Below are positions 8,967 through 17,788 of a DNA stretch of 64,000 bases, piece by piece. The notes under the pieces are model-generated. The model saw only the letters and a program-made list of their open reading frames with translations. It had not been told where the DNA came from and did no database searches. The DNA is from Methylobacter sp. KS41 (GTDB lineage Bacteria; Pseudomonadota; Gammaproteobacteria; Methylococcales; Methylomonadaceae). The translations under genes were made by a program, and so were the position numbers. Each line of letters starts with the position of its first letter. Within the stretch, counting starts at the first letter, position 1. Where the stretch lies: positions 372,001 to 436,000 of the forward strand of contig PHSP01000003.1 in the NCBI GenBank assembly GCA_002862125.1, written 5' to 3'.

Positions 8967-10328
8967 ATGAACGCAAACACGCCGCGTATATTAGTTGTAG
9001 ATGATGAACCGGATATCCGCAGATTAGTCTGCGAAATTCTTGAAGATGAGGGTTATCAGGTCGCTATGGCGGAAGATGCCGGTACCGCACGGGAGTTAAA
9101 AAAATCCCAAAAACCAAATCTAATTCTGCTCGATATCTGGATGCCCGATGCTGATGGAATTACTCTGTTGAAAGAATGGATTGCTGAAGATTACATGCTA
9201 TGTCCCGTGGTCATGATGTCGGGGCATGGCTCGGTTGAAGCAGCTGTTGAGGCCACCCGGCTGGGCGCATATGATTTCCTTGAGAAACCCTTGTCGCTGG
9301 CAAAATTATTATTGATCGTTGAAAGGGCCTTGGAAGCGGGTAATCTTCAAATAGAAAATGCCGGGCTCAGGAAACAATTGGTTGTTGATATTGAGCCGGT
9401 CGGCAAGAGCGCGGCTGTTGCCAGAATCAAGGATCAATTAAAGCGGCTAGCTCAACACGTCACCAAGGTATTGTTCATTGGCGAAGCGGGCGTCGGTAAG
9501 GAACTGTATGCGCGTTTTCTGCATAACAACAGTGCGCACCGGAATGGTCCTTTTGTTAATGTGGTAGTAGGCAGTATATCGCCGGAAAATTCGGCGGTGG
9601 AGTTTTTTGGTAAAGAAAGTTCGGGTAAAATTTATCCAGGCTTGTTAGAGAGAGCACATAAAGGGACGTTGTTTTTGAGTGAAATAAGCGGAATGGAAAG
9701 GGAGACCCAGCTTAGGCTGCTTAGCGCACTGGAATCAAGCTCCTTTTTACGCGTGGGCGGTAGCGAAGCGGTGCGCGTTGATGTCAGAGTGGTGGCGTCA
9801 ACACGGATTGCAATGGATGAAGAGGTCAAGTCCGGGCGGTTCAGGCAGGATCTGTATTATTTGCTCAATGAGGTGGATATTTCTATTCCGCCGCTCAGGG
9901 AGCATAGTGAGGATGTGCCGGGATTACTAAATTTTTATGTCGATTATTTTGTTAATCAGGATAAACTGGCTTTCCGGAAATTTTCCATGGCCGCACAGAA
10001 TTTTTTACGCAATTACAGTTGGCGAGGTAATGTGCGGGAGTTAAAAAATCTGGTGCAACGGCTGATGATTTTAGGCGCCGGCGAAGATATAGAATTGGAT
10101 GAAGTGAAGTTGGCATTGGGGCCTGTTGTTAGTGATGTGATGGCATCGTCATCGGTTCCTGAGTTTTTCAATCTGCCGTTAAAGGATGCCAGGGATCATT
10201 TTGAAAAGGCATATCTGGAATATCATTTTGAGCGGACTGGCGGCAGCGTTGCAAAATTATCGGCGGCAGTGGGTATGGAGCGAACTCATCTTTACCGTAA
10301 ATTGCATTCATTAAATATTAAATTATAA
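8967..10328 (+). CDS. ntrX: NtrX-like response regulator with degenerate AAA+ domain
   Basis: 453-residue regulator: receiver domain (RILVVDDEPDIRR; phospho-acceptor Asp in LILLDIWMPD), a central AAA+ domain (Walker A GEAGVGKE), and a Fis-type DNA-binding helix-turn-helix at the C-terminus (GGSVAKLSAAVGMERTHLYR). The central domain is unusual. The GAFTGA loop that contacts sigma-54 is missing (FFGKESSGKIYPGLLERA stands there). Walker B reads GTLFLSEI with serine in place of the catalytic aspartate, and the DLYYRLN box reads DLYYLLN. It should bind DNA when phosphorylated but is unlikely to hydrolyse ATP or open sigma-54 promoters. Family assignment is certain; the exact name follows its pairing with the NtrY-type kinase. 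Confidence 0.92.
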   Translation: MNANTPRILVVDDEPDIRRLVCEILEDEGYQVAMAEDAGTARELKKSQKPNLILLDIWMPDADGITLLKEWIAEDYMLCPVVMMSGHGSVEAAVEATRLGAYDFLEKPLSLAKLLLIVERALEAGNLQIENAGLRKQLVVDIEPVGKSAAVARIKDQLKRLAQHVTKVLFIGEAGVGKELYARFLHNNSAHRNGPFVNVVVGSISPENSAVEFFGKESSGKIYPGLLERAHKGTLFLSEISGMERETQLRLLSALESSSFLRVGGSEAVRVDVRVVASTRIAMDEEVKSGRFRQDLYYLLNEVDISIPPLREHSEDVPGLLNFYVDYFVNQDKLAFRKFSMAAQNFLRNYSWRGNVRELKNLVQRLMILGAGEDIELDEVKLALGPVVSDVMASSSVPEFFNLPLKDARDHFEKAYLEYHFERTGGSVAKLSAAVGMERTHLYRKLHSLNIKL

Positions 10329-10353
10329 ACTACGGTAAAAGGCACAAAGTGCA

Positions 10354-10390
10354 AAGGTGCAAGAATTATATTTTTTGTACCTTGTACCTT
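10354..10390 (+). terminator. Possible weak terminator after ntrX
   Basis: AAGGTGCAA at 10354 can pair with TTGTACCTT at 10375 (or again at 10382), with an A/T-rich loop. It lies 25 bases after the ntrX stop and ahead of rplM. There is no clean T run after the stem, so this is a weak candidate. A very similar AAGGTACAAG arm recurs in the terminator after 14043. Confidence 0.3.
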
Positions 10391-10474
10391 GATAAAATAA
10401 ACATTGAAAAAGAAGATAATGTTTAGTAGAATTCTCACTCTTTTATTGAGCCTTTACAGAAAGACTAAGTAACG

Positions 10475-10903
10475 ATGAAAACATTTAGTGCAAAAGCAGC
10501 AGAAGTTAAGCGCGATTGGTACGTAGTTGATGCAGATGGGAAGACGCTGGGCCGCCTTGCTTCTGAAATTGCACGTCGTCTTCGCGGCAAACACAAACCA
10601 GAGTACACACCGCATGTTGATACCGGTGATTACATTATTGTCGTAAATGCAGAAAAGATAGGTGTTACCGGCAATAAAGAAAAAGATAAATTATATCAGC
10701 ACCACACGGGTTATATTGGCAACCTGAAAACCGTTAGCTTGGGCAAATTAAGAAACACGTTCCCTGACCGTATTCTTACTACAGCAGTTAAAGGCATGTT
10801 GCCGAACAATCCATTAGGTCGTGCAATGTTCAAGAAATTGAAAGTGTATTCAGGATCTGAACACGACCATCAGGCCCAACAGCCAAAAGTTTTAGAATTA
10901 TAA
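10475..10903 (+). CDS. rplM: 50S ribosomal protein L13
   Basis: Early-assembling protein of the large ribosomal subunit. The 142-residue sequence starts [20 protein letters not shown] and contains the family blocks [20 protein letters not shown] and [12 protein letters not shown]. Length and sequence match bacterial L13. It forms the universal rplM-rpsI pair; rpsI starts 11 bases downstream. The leader of about 145 bp between ntrX and rplM presumably carries the operon promoter. Confidence 0.99.
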   Translation: MKTFSAKAAEVKRDWYVVDADGKTLGRLASEIARRLRGKHKPEYTPHVDTGDYIIVVNAEKIGVTGNKEKDKLYQHHTGYIGNLKTVSLGKLRNTFPDRILTTAVKGMLPNNPLGRAMFKKLKVYSGSEHDHQAQQPKVLEL

Positions 10904-10914
10904 GCGGGTAGACT

Positions 10915-11307
10915 ATGGCAGCAGCTCAGTATTACGGAACAGGTCGTCGTAAAAGCGCAATAGCACGCGTTTACGCAACATCAGGCACTGGAAAAATCAT
11001 TATTAACAAGAAAAGTATCGAGGACTATTTTGGCCGTAAAACGGACCAGATGGTTTCGCGTCAACCTCTTGAATGTGTTGACATGGAAAGTAAATTCGAT
11101 ATCAATGTTATTGTTAAAGGCGGCGGTCCTTCCGGTCAGGCAGGCGCTATTCGTCATGGTTTGACGCGAGCGTTGATGGCGTATGATGAAGCCTTGCGCC
11201 CAGCTCTTAGAAAAGCGGGTTTTGTAACGCGCGACTCACGTATTGTAGAACGTAAAAAAGTTGGCTTGCACAAAGCCAGAAAACGTCCACAATACTCAAA
11301 ACGTTAG
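10915..11307 (+). CDS. rpsI: 30S ribosomal protein S9
   Basis: 130-residue small-subunit protein. The conserved [12 protein letters not shown] block follows the start and the basic C-terminal tail ends [12 protein letters not shown], the tail that reaches the ribosomal P site. Normal length. It is co-transcribed with rplM, with a good terminator 50 bases after the stop. Confidence 0.99.
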   Translation: MAAAQYYGTGRRKSAIARVYATSGTGKIIINKKSIEDYFGRKTDQMVSRQPLECVDMESKFDINVIVKGGGPSGQAGAIRHGLTRALMAYDEALRPALRKAGFVTRDSRIVERKKVGLHKARKRPQYSKR

Positions 11308-11355
11308 GTAATTATTTCGCGACAGGCAGTTTCTGTTATGCACGATGAAATTACT

Positions 11356-11390
11356 AGGGTTGCATTCGTAAGAATGCGGCCCTTTTTTAT
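11356..11390 (+). terminator. Rho-independent terminator of rplM-rpsI
   Basis: Hairpin GCATTC-GTAA-GAATGC (11362-11377), extended across a small internal loop by AGGG pairing with CCCT, and followed by TTTTTT at 11383-11388. It lies 49 bases after the rpsI stop, on the same strand. Confidence 0.85.
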
Positions 11391-11934
11391 GGGTTAAGCC
11401 GATCCAGTGACCTAGTCGGGAAATTATTTGACCCTAACATTGCTAGTATCGCTAGGCGTGTGCTTTTATAATTGTTCAACCGGCCTGGTTTTTTATCCGT
11501 TCAGTGTGGTTAAACAGTCATAGGGTTTCCTGTTTTTCGGGACATGCAGCCTTGAATACGAAAAAAATTTCCATTTGCCTAATTTATTTTACGTCCTCTC
11601 CTTGAATCGCCAGAGTCCGGCAGATGGTTATAGAAATGAGTTGTAGCGTTGGATGGAGAAATGCTTAAACTCGGTAATTTATGCCGCGTGAACGGGGATT
11701 GGCTTCGCGCTCCCGCTATTGGAGCTAGTTGCATTTCCTGGCCCGCATGACTTTAACTGTTTGTTTTGCCTTTTTGCTTATTTTTAGGCTTAGATTAGTT
11801 ACCATTATCTTATTGGATTACTAAATGGTAATGTTAGTTGTCGAACTGGAAAATAAATTAGAAGCACTTGAAAAATGATTTTTTTTATCAGCGATGTTAA
11901 AATCCAAACATCAATCATTTAGAAGATTTAGCGG
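11391..11934. other. Intergenic stretch before minC, no gene seen
   Basis: About 540 bases between the rpsI terminator and minC. I find no open frame with recognisable sequence, no RNA gene and no strong repeat. The last 150 bases are A/T-rich and probably hold the minCDE promoter. Confidence 0.5.
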
Positions 11935-12690
11935 ATGTCGATAGACTCTCAAAAAAAAACCAATATGCAGTCTGCGCTAGAATTTAAGAGCAGTACTTTT
12001 TCCGTTCCTGTTTTAGTCCTGTCAAGTGTTGATTTGATTCTTATCGAACAACAGCTTCAAGAAAAAATTAATCTGGCTCCGGAGTTTTTTAGAAACTCTC
12101 CGGTGGTGCTGGACTTACAGGAAATAAACAAGCATGGCTACGATATCGATGTTACAGCGCTTACAGACATTATCCGTAAGGCTGGTTTATTACCGATAGG
12201 TATGCGCGGCGGCAACATACAGCAGAATAAGCAGGCATTGGAACTGCTTATTCCTGTTTATTCCATTCATAGCGGCAGTGAATTAGCCGAAAATAAAAAA
12301 CAAAAAAAAATCACTCCGGCGCCAAAACAGAAAGCTGATTCAGATACAAGCGTTATAACAACGACACTGATTACTCAGCCTATCCGTTCCGGGCAGCGTA
12401 TTTACGCGGAGGGTGATTTAGTTATCTTAGCTCAGGTCAGCGCTGGCTCCGAAATTATGGCCGAAGGTAATATTCACGTTTACAATACTTTAAGAGGCCG
12501 GGCAATGGCTGGTGTGCGAGGAAATACCGAAGCGCGTATTTTTTGTTTTGATTTACAGGCCGAACTTATATCTATTGCCGGCAATTATAAAGTCAGCGAA
12601 GATTTGGATGAAACTGTGCGCAACAAACCCGTTCAGATCTATTTACAAGAACAAGCATTAATTATCAAAGATATAGTGCAACACAATTAA
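11935..12690 (+). CDS. minC: Septum site-determining protein MinC
   Basis: Inhibitor of FtsZ polymerisation that prevents division at the cell poles. The N-terminal FtsZ-interacting domain covers about residues 12-110 (VLDLQEIN, LLPIGMRGG). After a Lys/Ala-rich linker, the C-terminal beta-helical domain binds MinD and FtsZ (RSGQRIYAEGDLVILAQVSA, GNIHVYNTLRGRAMAG). At 251 residues it is of usual length. It is the first gene of minCDE; minD follows after 16 bases. Confidence 0.95.
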   Translation: MSIDSQKKTNMQSALEFKSSTFSVPVLVLSSVDLILIEQQLQEKINLAPEFFRNSPVVLDLQEINKHGYDIDVTALTDIIRKAGLLPIGMRGGNIQQNKQALELLIPVYSIHSGSELAENKKQKKITPAPKQKADSDTSVITTTLITQPIRSGQRIYAEGDLVILAQVSAGSEIMAEGNIHVYNTLRGRAMAGVRGNTEARIFCFDLQAELISIAGNYKVSEDLDETVRNKPVQIYLQEQALIIKDIVQHN

Positions 12691-12706
12691 CGTAGAGGAA
12701 ATTTTT

Positions 12707-13516
12707 GTGGCAAGAATCATAGTCGTAACATCCGGTAAGGGCGGTGTCGGTAAAACAACAACAAGTGCCGCAATTGCCATGGGGCTTGCAAAAAAAGGTC
12801 ATAAAACAGCAGTTATTGACTTTGATGTAGGTTTACGTAATCTGGATTTAATCATGGGTTGTGAGCGCCGGGTAGTTTATGACTTTGTCAATGTCATAAA
12901 TCAGGAAGCGACTCTTAATCAGGCTTTGATTCGTGATAAAAACTGTAATTTACTTTATATATTGCCCGCTTCTCAAACACGCGACAAAGATGCTTTAAGC
13001 TTGGAAGGCGTGGGTAGGGTTTTAGATGAGCTAAAAAAGGACTTTAAATATATCGTTTGCGATTCCCCGGCAGGTATCGAAAAAGGAGCTCACCTGGCGA
13101 TGTATTTTGCAGACGATGCCTTTGTTGTAACTAATCCCGAAGTTTCTTCGGTGCGGGACTCGGATCGTATGTTAGGAATTCTAGCCAGTAAATCACGCAG
13201 AGCTGAGCTAAGCGAAGAGCCGATTAAAGAATATCTTCTGTTAACTCGCTATTCTCCGGATAGGGTAAAATTGGGGGAAATGCTGAGCGTAGATGATGTA
13301 CAAGAAATTTTATCACTACATTTATTGGGCGTAATTCCAGAATCAAAATCGGTGTTGAATGCGTCCAATTCAGGCACCCCGGTTATTCTTGATGAGAAAA
13401 GCGATGCTGGTCAAGCCTATGCTGATATTGTTGCCCGCTATTTAGGCGAGAATAGACCCCATCGTTTTATCGATGATAAAAAAGGGTTTTTTAGGAACTT
13501 TTTTGGGGGCAAGTAA
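12707..13516 (+). CDS. minD: Septum site-determining ATPase MinD
   Basis: ParA/MinD-family ATPase that recruits MinC to the membrane and oscillates with MinE. It has the deviant Walker A GKGGVGKTT near residue 10, the switch motif FDVGLRNLDL, a Walker B around YIVCDSPAGIE, and a C-terminal amphipathic helix (KKGFFRNFFGGK) for membrane binding. It starts at a GTG (12707) preceded by GAGG. The stop shares one base with the minE start. Confidence 0.98.
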   Translation: MARIIVVTSGKGGVGKTTTSAAIAMGLAKKGHKTAVIDFDVGLRNLDLIMGCERRVVYDFVNVINQEATLNQALIRDKNCNLLYILPASQTRDKDALSLEGVGRVLDELKKDFKYIVCDSPAGIEKGAHLAMYFADDAFVVTNPEVSSVRDSDRMLGILASKSRRAELSEEPIKEYLLLTRYSPDRVKLGEMLSVDDVQEILSLHLLGVIPESKSVLNASNSGTPVILDEKSDAGQAYADIVARYLGENRPHRFIDDKKGFFRNFFGGK

Positions 13517-13800
13517 TGAGTTTACTGGATTATTTTAGAATAACTAAAGGCGGTTCTGCATCCCTTGCAAAAGAAAGACTGCAAATTCTGGTGGCTCATG
13601 AACGATCCTCGCGTAATCAGCCATCTTATCTCCCGCAACTACAAAAAGAATTGCTTGAGGTTATCCGGAAATATATTCATGTAGAGCAGGATGCCATATC
13701 CGTTAATTTTGAACAGGATGATAATCAGGAGACATTGGAAGTCAATATTGTGTTACCTGATATTGATACCAAAAAGACCAAAAACGCTAAGAATACCTAA
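13516..13800 (+). CDS. minE: Cell division topological specificity factor MinE
   Basis: 94-residue activator of the MinD ATPase that confines division inhibition to the poles. The N-terminal membrane and MinD-contact region (SLLDYF, then AKERLQILVAHERS) and the C-terminal dimerisation region (LLEVIRKYIHV) are both present. It overlaps minD by one base (TAATG), so translation is probably coupled. Confidence 0.97.
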   Translation: MSLLDYFRITKGGSASLAKERLQILVAHERSSRNQPSYLPQLQKELLEVIRKYIHVEQDAISVNFEQDDNQETLEVNIVLPDIDTKKTKNAKNT

Positions 13801-13845
13801 AGCTCTTAAACTTTCTTCAACCAACACTTGAACAGGTGACTTAAT

Positions 13846-14043
13846 ATGCTTAACACAATCGGTGATGCCGCTGGTAAGGTATGGGGATTTCTGGACCAAA
13901 ATGGATCGGCCAGTGTAACTAAAATTACTAATGAAACCGGACTCAATAAGAGTGACGTTCAGCGTGCAATTGGCTGGCTGCTTAAAGAGGACAAACTCTC
14001 AATTGAGGTGGTAGGCCGTACGGAAACCGTGTCGTTGAAATAG
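13846..14043 (+). CDS. Small winged helix-turn-helix protein (DUF2582-like)
   Basis: 65-residue protein that forms nearly a bare winged helix: an N-terminal helix (AGKVWGFLDQNG), a helix-turn-helix (VTKITNETGLNKSDVQRAIGWL) and a wing (LSIEVVGRTETVSLK). It resembles the DUF2582 family of small DNA-binding-fold proteins of unknown role. It lies 45 bases after minE and shares its terminator, so it may be part of the min transcript. Confidence 0.8.
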   Translation: MLNTIGDAAGKVWGFLDQNGSASVTKITNETGLNKSDVQRAIGWLLKEDKLSIEVVGRTETVSLK

Positions 14044-14047
14044 AAGA

Positions 14048-14104
14048 CATAAGGTACAAGAGAGGCTGATAATTATAGCCTTTCTTGTGCCTTATGCTTT
14101 TTTC
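14048..14104 (+). terminator. Rho-independent terminator after minCDE
   Basis: Long hairpin: arms begin at CATAAGGTACAAG (14048) and end at CTTGTGCCTTATG (about 14096), with AGGCT/AGCCT at the top and an A/T loop, then a T run at 14098-14103. It starts 5 bases after the last stop codon. Confidence 0.85.
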
Positions 14105-14893
14105 ATATTAGATGTTATGCCGCCATTCCGATTCGATAAACACCATAAGTTTTGTAGGCCGGTAAGCCTTAAGTTTTTCCCAGTGAAAGACGCTCCATAC
14201 CGATAGTTTTAAGCCGCAAAGTCGGCATTTTTATTCATAGAGCTGGCTAACCTTTATCCGTTTTGCCGATATATAGCGCACAGGCCTGAACTGTTTGATC
14301 CATTTAAAAAAGATTTACGAGCTCCATCCTAAAGTAAGGTGTCATTGCCTTGCTTTCTGCACTAGCAAACGAAGGTGATGCAAAAGCCCCGAGATTGTCC
14401 GGTATATTAACTTTGGTCACCGGAACAGCAAAGTTAGCAATTCCGCAAAATTATCTCACGATAGCGGACCTTGCGACCCGGCGCAAACTGCGACATGCCA
14501 CTGTCATAAATAGCGAAAAGATTTATGCCTCTAAGAAATCAGGTGAACCGGTCTGTAGTAATTAACCCCCTCGCGCATCCTAAATTTAGACAAAAAATCA
14601 AAACCATTTTTCTGCATCTGACTAAATACGGGGTTTTTCATCAGTCTCTGCATTTTGCAACCCAAGGGCTACAGGGAGGGGAAGTTGTGTTTCCAACAAA
14701 TATGGCAACACAGCAGAAAGGACAGCCGGTTTTAATAGAGCATGTAAAGTTAACATTTTCATTGATTTCAGTATTGGAGTTCATCAGCTCTTTCTGGAAA
14801 TGTTAACATGAAATGATGATAAACATTCTCGCGCGAAACCTTTAGTGCAGTTAAAATAGATTGCTTTTAACGTCGCCCATTGAGATAGCCATC
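14105..14893. other. Long non-coding stretch before the ABC transporter
   Basis: About 790 bases with no gene I can support. Open frames at 14350-14565 and 14525-14806 overlap one another in different frames, lack a clear ribosome-binding site and resemble nothing I know. A 10-bp inverted repeat GTTAACATTT / AAATGTTAAC (14748-14757 and 14798-14807) brackets about 40 bases. It could be an operator for the downstream transporter, or chance in A/T-rich sequence. Confidence 0.45.
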
Positions 14894-15859
14894 ATGAAGT
14901 TTAATGCTTTTTTTATTGGTTTTTGTTTATTGGCATCAGGCAACTGTTTTGCCTCCGAAAAAACTACCATCCGCATCGGCGTTCAGGCTTCCGGCACGCT
15001 CGAATGGGAATTGTCGGCTTTGCAGGATGACTCGCAGTTAAAGTCAGCTGATTTTCAACTGGAAATAAAGTCCGTCGCCAATGCGGAAGCGGGCAAAATC
15101 GCCCTGCAGTCAGGAGCCGTCGATATGATTGTCTCTGACTGGATATGGGTTTCCAGCCGCCGCGCAACCGGTGCTGATTTTACTTTTTACCCCTATTCAA
15201 ATACCTCGGGGGCGTTGGTTGTGGCAGACAAAAGTCCTATCCATTCCATAATAGACCTTAAAGGCAGGCGCTTGGGGATTGCAGGCGGCGAACTGGATAA
15301 AAACTGGTTATTGTTACAGGCCTTGGCGCAAAAAGAACGGCTGGATTTAAGCGCCTCCGTGGAAAAAACTTTTGGCGCGCCGCCGTTAATCAACGAGCAA
15401 ATCAAACAAAATCGTGTCGATGCCGTACTTACTTACTGGCACTTTGCGGCCAGGCTTGAAGCCCAGGGTTACCGGCAAATCATAGACGGCAAAGGTATTT
15501 TAAAAGGCTTAGGGATAGTGGAAAACGTGCCTAGCATCGGTTATGTGTTCAAGCAGAGCTGGGCGGCCAATCATAAGCAAGCAATCGATAACTTTTTTAA
15601 AGCCGGAAAACAGGCTAAAAACCGCTTGTGTACTTCTGATGCCGCCTGGAAAAAAGTCATTCCTTTGACTCATGCCGATGATTTGCCTACTCAAACCAAG
15701 CTGCGCCAGGGTTATTGCGAGGGTAGCATTGAGCAGTGGGGTGAAAAGGAAGAACTGGCCGCGGCTCGAATTTATACTATGCTTCGCGCCTTGAGCGACA
15801 ATAGGTTAACGGGACAATCAGAAAGCCTGCAGCCCGGTACATTCTGGTCTTTAAAATAA
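14894..15859 (+). CDS. ABC transporter substrate-binding protein, NitT/TauT type
   Basis: Periplasmic binding protein of 321 residues, counted from the ATG at 14894. A longer frame from 14861 would put 11 extra residues before an otherwise clean signal peptide (KFNAFFIGFCLLASGNCFA). The mature part is an SsuA/NMT1-like fold (TIRIGVQASGTLEWELSAL, LKGRRLGIAGGELDKNW, VDAVLTYWHFAARLEAQGY). The substrate cannot be read from sequence; nitrate, sulfonates, taurine and pyrimidine precursors are all known for the family. It is the first gene of a three-gene importer. Confidence 0.85.
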   Translation: MKFNAFFIGFCLLASGNCFASEKTTIRIGVQASGTLEWELSALQDDSQLKSADFQLEIKSVANAEAGKIALQSGAVDMIVSDWIWVSSRRATGADFTFYPYSNTSGALVVADKSPIHSIIDLKGRRLGIAGGELDKNWLLLQALAQKERLDLSASVEKTFGAPPLINEQIKQNRVDAVLTYWHFAARLEAQGYRQIIDGKGILKGLGIVENVPSIGYVFKQSWAANHKQAIDNFFKAGKQAKNRLCTSDAAWKKVIPLTHADDLPTQTKLRQGYCEGSIEQWGEKEELAAARIYTMLRALSDNRLTGQSESLQPGTFWSLK

Positions 15860-15860
15860 T

Positions 15861-16607
15861 TTGAAGTTCCCCAAAAATATTTTGCCGGCCTTGTCATTAC
15901 TGGCTTTTTTAGCGGTGTGGCAAGGCTTGGCTGTGTATTTAAACAACGGCACGCTGCCAACGCCGGAAACGGTTGCTAGGGTGTTTTGGCTGGCTTGCGT
16001 GACGGGACAGCTTCCCTACAACCTGAGTATGACTTTACTCAGGCTAGTGGTTAGTTTTTCTATCGCCATGTTATTGGGTTGCAGCATTGGCATTATTCTG
16101 GGCCGTAATAAAAAACTCGACGCTTTCTTTGACAACTGGCTGGTTATTTTTTTAAATATTCCGGCTTTGGTCACCATTATCTTGTGCTATGTCTGGTTTG
16201 GTCTGGTCGAGTCCGCCGCCATACTGGCCGTTGTGATCAACAAATTGCCCAATGTCATCGTCACGATCAGAGAGGGTACGCGTACGCTCGATCAGGATTT
16301 ACTGGAGATGGCGCGTTGCTATCATTTTAGCAAGCGTAAAACGCTGGTTCATGTCATCTGGCCGCAGTTGCATCCTTTTGTTATGGGCGCGACGCGTTCC
16401 GGTTTGGCATTAATCTGGAAAATTATTCTGGTGGTTGAGTTGTTAGGCCGCAGCGACGGCATGGGCTATCAATTACATTTATTCTTTCAATTATTTGATG
16501 TTGCCAGTATTTTGGCCTATACGATTGCCTTTGTCGCGGTTATTCAACTGATTGAACTGCTTATTTTGAAACCTCTGGATAAAAAATCCCTCCGGTGGCG
16601 GCGTTGA
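15861..16607 (+). CDS. ABC transporter permease, SsuC/TauC type
   Basis: 248-residue inner-membrane permease with about six helices and the cytoplasmic coupling loop (DLLEMARCYHFSKRKTLVHVIWP), the EAA-type loop that contacts the ATPase. It starts at a TTG one base after the stop of the binding-protein gene, so the two are tightly coupled. Its 3' end overlaps the ATPase gene by 13 bases. Confidence 0.88.
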   Translation: MKFPKNILPALSLLAFLAVWQGLAVYLNNGTLPTPETVARVFWLACVTGQLPYNLSMTLLRLVVSFSIAMLLGCSIGIILGRNKKLDAFFDNWLVIFLNIPALVTIILCYVWFGLVESAAILAVVINKLPNVIVTIREGTRTLDQDLLEMARCYHFSKRKTLVHVIWPQLHPFVMGATRSGLALIWKIILVVELLGRSDGMGYQLHLFFQLFDVASILAYTIAFVAVIQLIELLILKPLDKKSLRWRR

Positions 16608-17344
16608 CCGATATTCAAATCAACATTCATAGCAAAACATACCCAGCCATGGAGCGGGCGGGGCATCATACAGCTATTGCCGATTTTAGGCTTCTGCTAA
16701 AATCCGGAGAATTTATTTGCCTGGTGGGGCCTTCCGGCTGTGGTAAAACAACCTTGTTGAATATTATTGCCGGTCTGGATAATGACTACGAGGGGGATAT
16801 CCTGGTTGGCCGGCAGCATACGCATCCAAAAATTGGCTATATTTTCCAGAATCCACGCTTGCTGCCCTGGCGAACGGTGCGGGAAAATATAGAATTGGCG
16901 CTGGATAGTCGCCAATCTCCAGCTGTTATCGATCCGTTGCTTGAAGTCATGCAATTAACTCAGTCGCAACATGTTTACCCGGAGCGATTATCATTGGGCA
17001 TGAGCCGTAGAGTATCCATCATCCGCGCTTTTGCCGTTGATCCTGAGGTATTGCTGATGGATGAGCCTTTTGTATCGCTGGATGCGCCAACAGCTAGACA
17101 GGTCAGGGAGTTGTTGCTAAAACTGTGGCAAGCGCGACCGCATACAGTTTTATTTGTCACCCATGATCTGCGTGAAGCAATTGCGCTGGCAGACCGGATT
17201 ATCTTTTTATCGGCCGCGCCAATGAGTGTTATCAGCGAAATCACTGTGCCTATTCCGAGGTATGAGCGGCATAGTGAAAATGCTATAGAAGCTTTCCGGC
17301 GGCAGCTGATAAACGATTGCCCTGAAATTAGACAGCTGTTGTAA
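16595..17344 (+). CDS. ABC transporter ATP-binding protein, NitT/TauT type
   Basis: 249-residue ATPase energising the importer. It has Walker A GPSGCGKTT (about residue 46), a Q-loop (GYIFQNPRLLPWRTVRENI), Walker B VLLMDEP and the H-loop LFVTHDLREA. The signature motif reads LSLGMSRR instead of the usual LSGGQ/LSGGM form. The start is a GTG at 16595 inside the permease gene. The small operon ends here, about 120 bases before a hairpin shared with rpsT. Confidence 0.9.
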   Translation: MAALTDIQINIHSKTYPAMERAGHHTAIADFRLLLKSGEFICLVGPSGCGKTTLLNIIAGLDNDYEGDILVGRQHTHPKIGYIFQNPRLLPWRTVRENIELALDSRQSPAVIDPLLEVMQLTQSQHVYPERLSLGMSRRVSIIRAFAVDPEVLLMDEPFVSLDAPTARQVRELLLKLWQARPHTVLFVTHDLREAIALADRIIFLSAAPMSVISEITVPIPRYERHSENAIEAFRRQLINDCPEIRQLL

Positions 17345-17466
17345 TCGGTTTTTTTACAAACGATTGAAGATTTGTTTGGGGAAGCTTTTTATATCTGGGA
17401 GATGACGTTTTTTTTTCGGCTGTCATCTGTAGTTAAAGCCCGCAAAGATGCCTTTATCTTAAAGTG

Positions 17467-17502
17467 GAAAAGGCCTTCGCTTAAAAAAGTCCGGCCTTTT
17501 TT
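17467..17502. terminator. Bidirectional terminator between ABC operon and rpsT
   Basis: AAAAGGCC at 17468-17475 pairs with GGCCTTTT at 17493-17500, with T runs at the outer edge in both directions. It can end the ABC operon from the left and rpsT from the right; the rpsT stop is 25 bases away. Confidence 0.75.
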
Positions 17503-17524
17503 ATCAAGTAAACCTTACAAGGTA

Positions 17525-17788
17525 TCAAGCGATAGCTTTAACTTTTGAGTTGAGTCTGCTCTTGCCGCGCGCGGCTTTATTTTTATGAATAATGCCTTTA
17601 TTTACTGCGGAATCAATGATGGGCACTACTACTTGAAAGGCGGCTTGCGCTTTTTCTTTGTCGCCTGCGTTAACGGCGGCGATCACTTTTTTTACAAAAG
17701 TACGTAGGTTGCTACGTTGTCCTGCGTTGCGAATACGGCTTTTTTCCGCTTGTTTCGCGCGCTTTTTAGCTTGTGCTGTATTAGCCAT
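17525..17788 (-). CDS. rpsT: 30S ribosomal protein S20
   Basis: 87-residue, very basic protein binding 16S rRNA. It begins [17 protein letters not shown] and contains [11 protein letters not shown] and [17 protein letters not shown], as expected for S20. It stands divergent from ribF. In many gammaproteobacteria murJ lies between these two; here only a relic does. Confidence 0.98.
   Translation of the reverse strand: MANTAQAKKRAKQAEKSRIRNAGQRSNLRTFVKKVIAAVNAGDKEKAQAAFQVVVPIIDSAVNKGIIHKNKAARGKSRLNSKVKAIA

Noticed and set aside
14350-14806. Two overlapping open frames of 71 and 93 codons
   Set aside because: Different frames, no ribosome-binding site, composition unlike neighbours and no recognisable motif.
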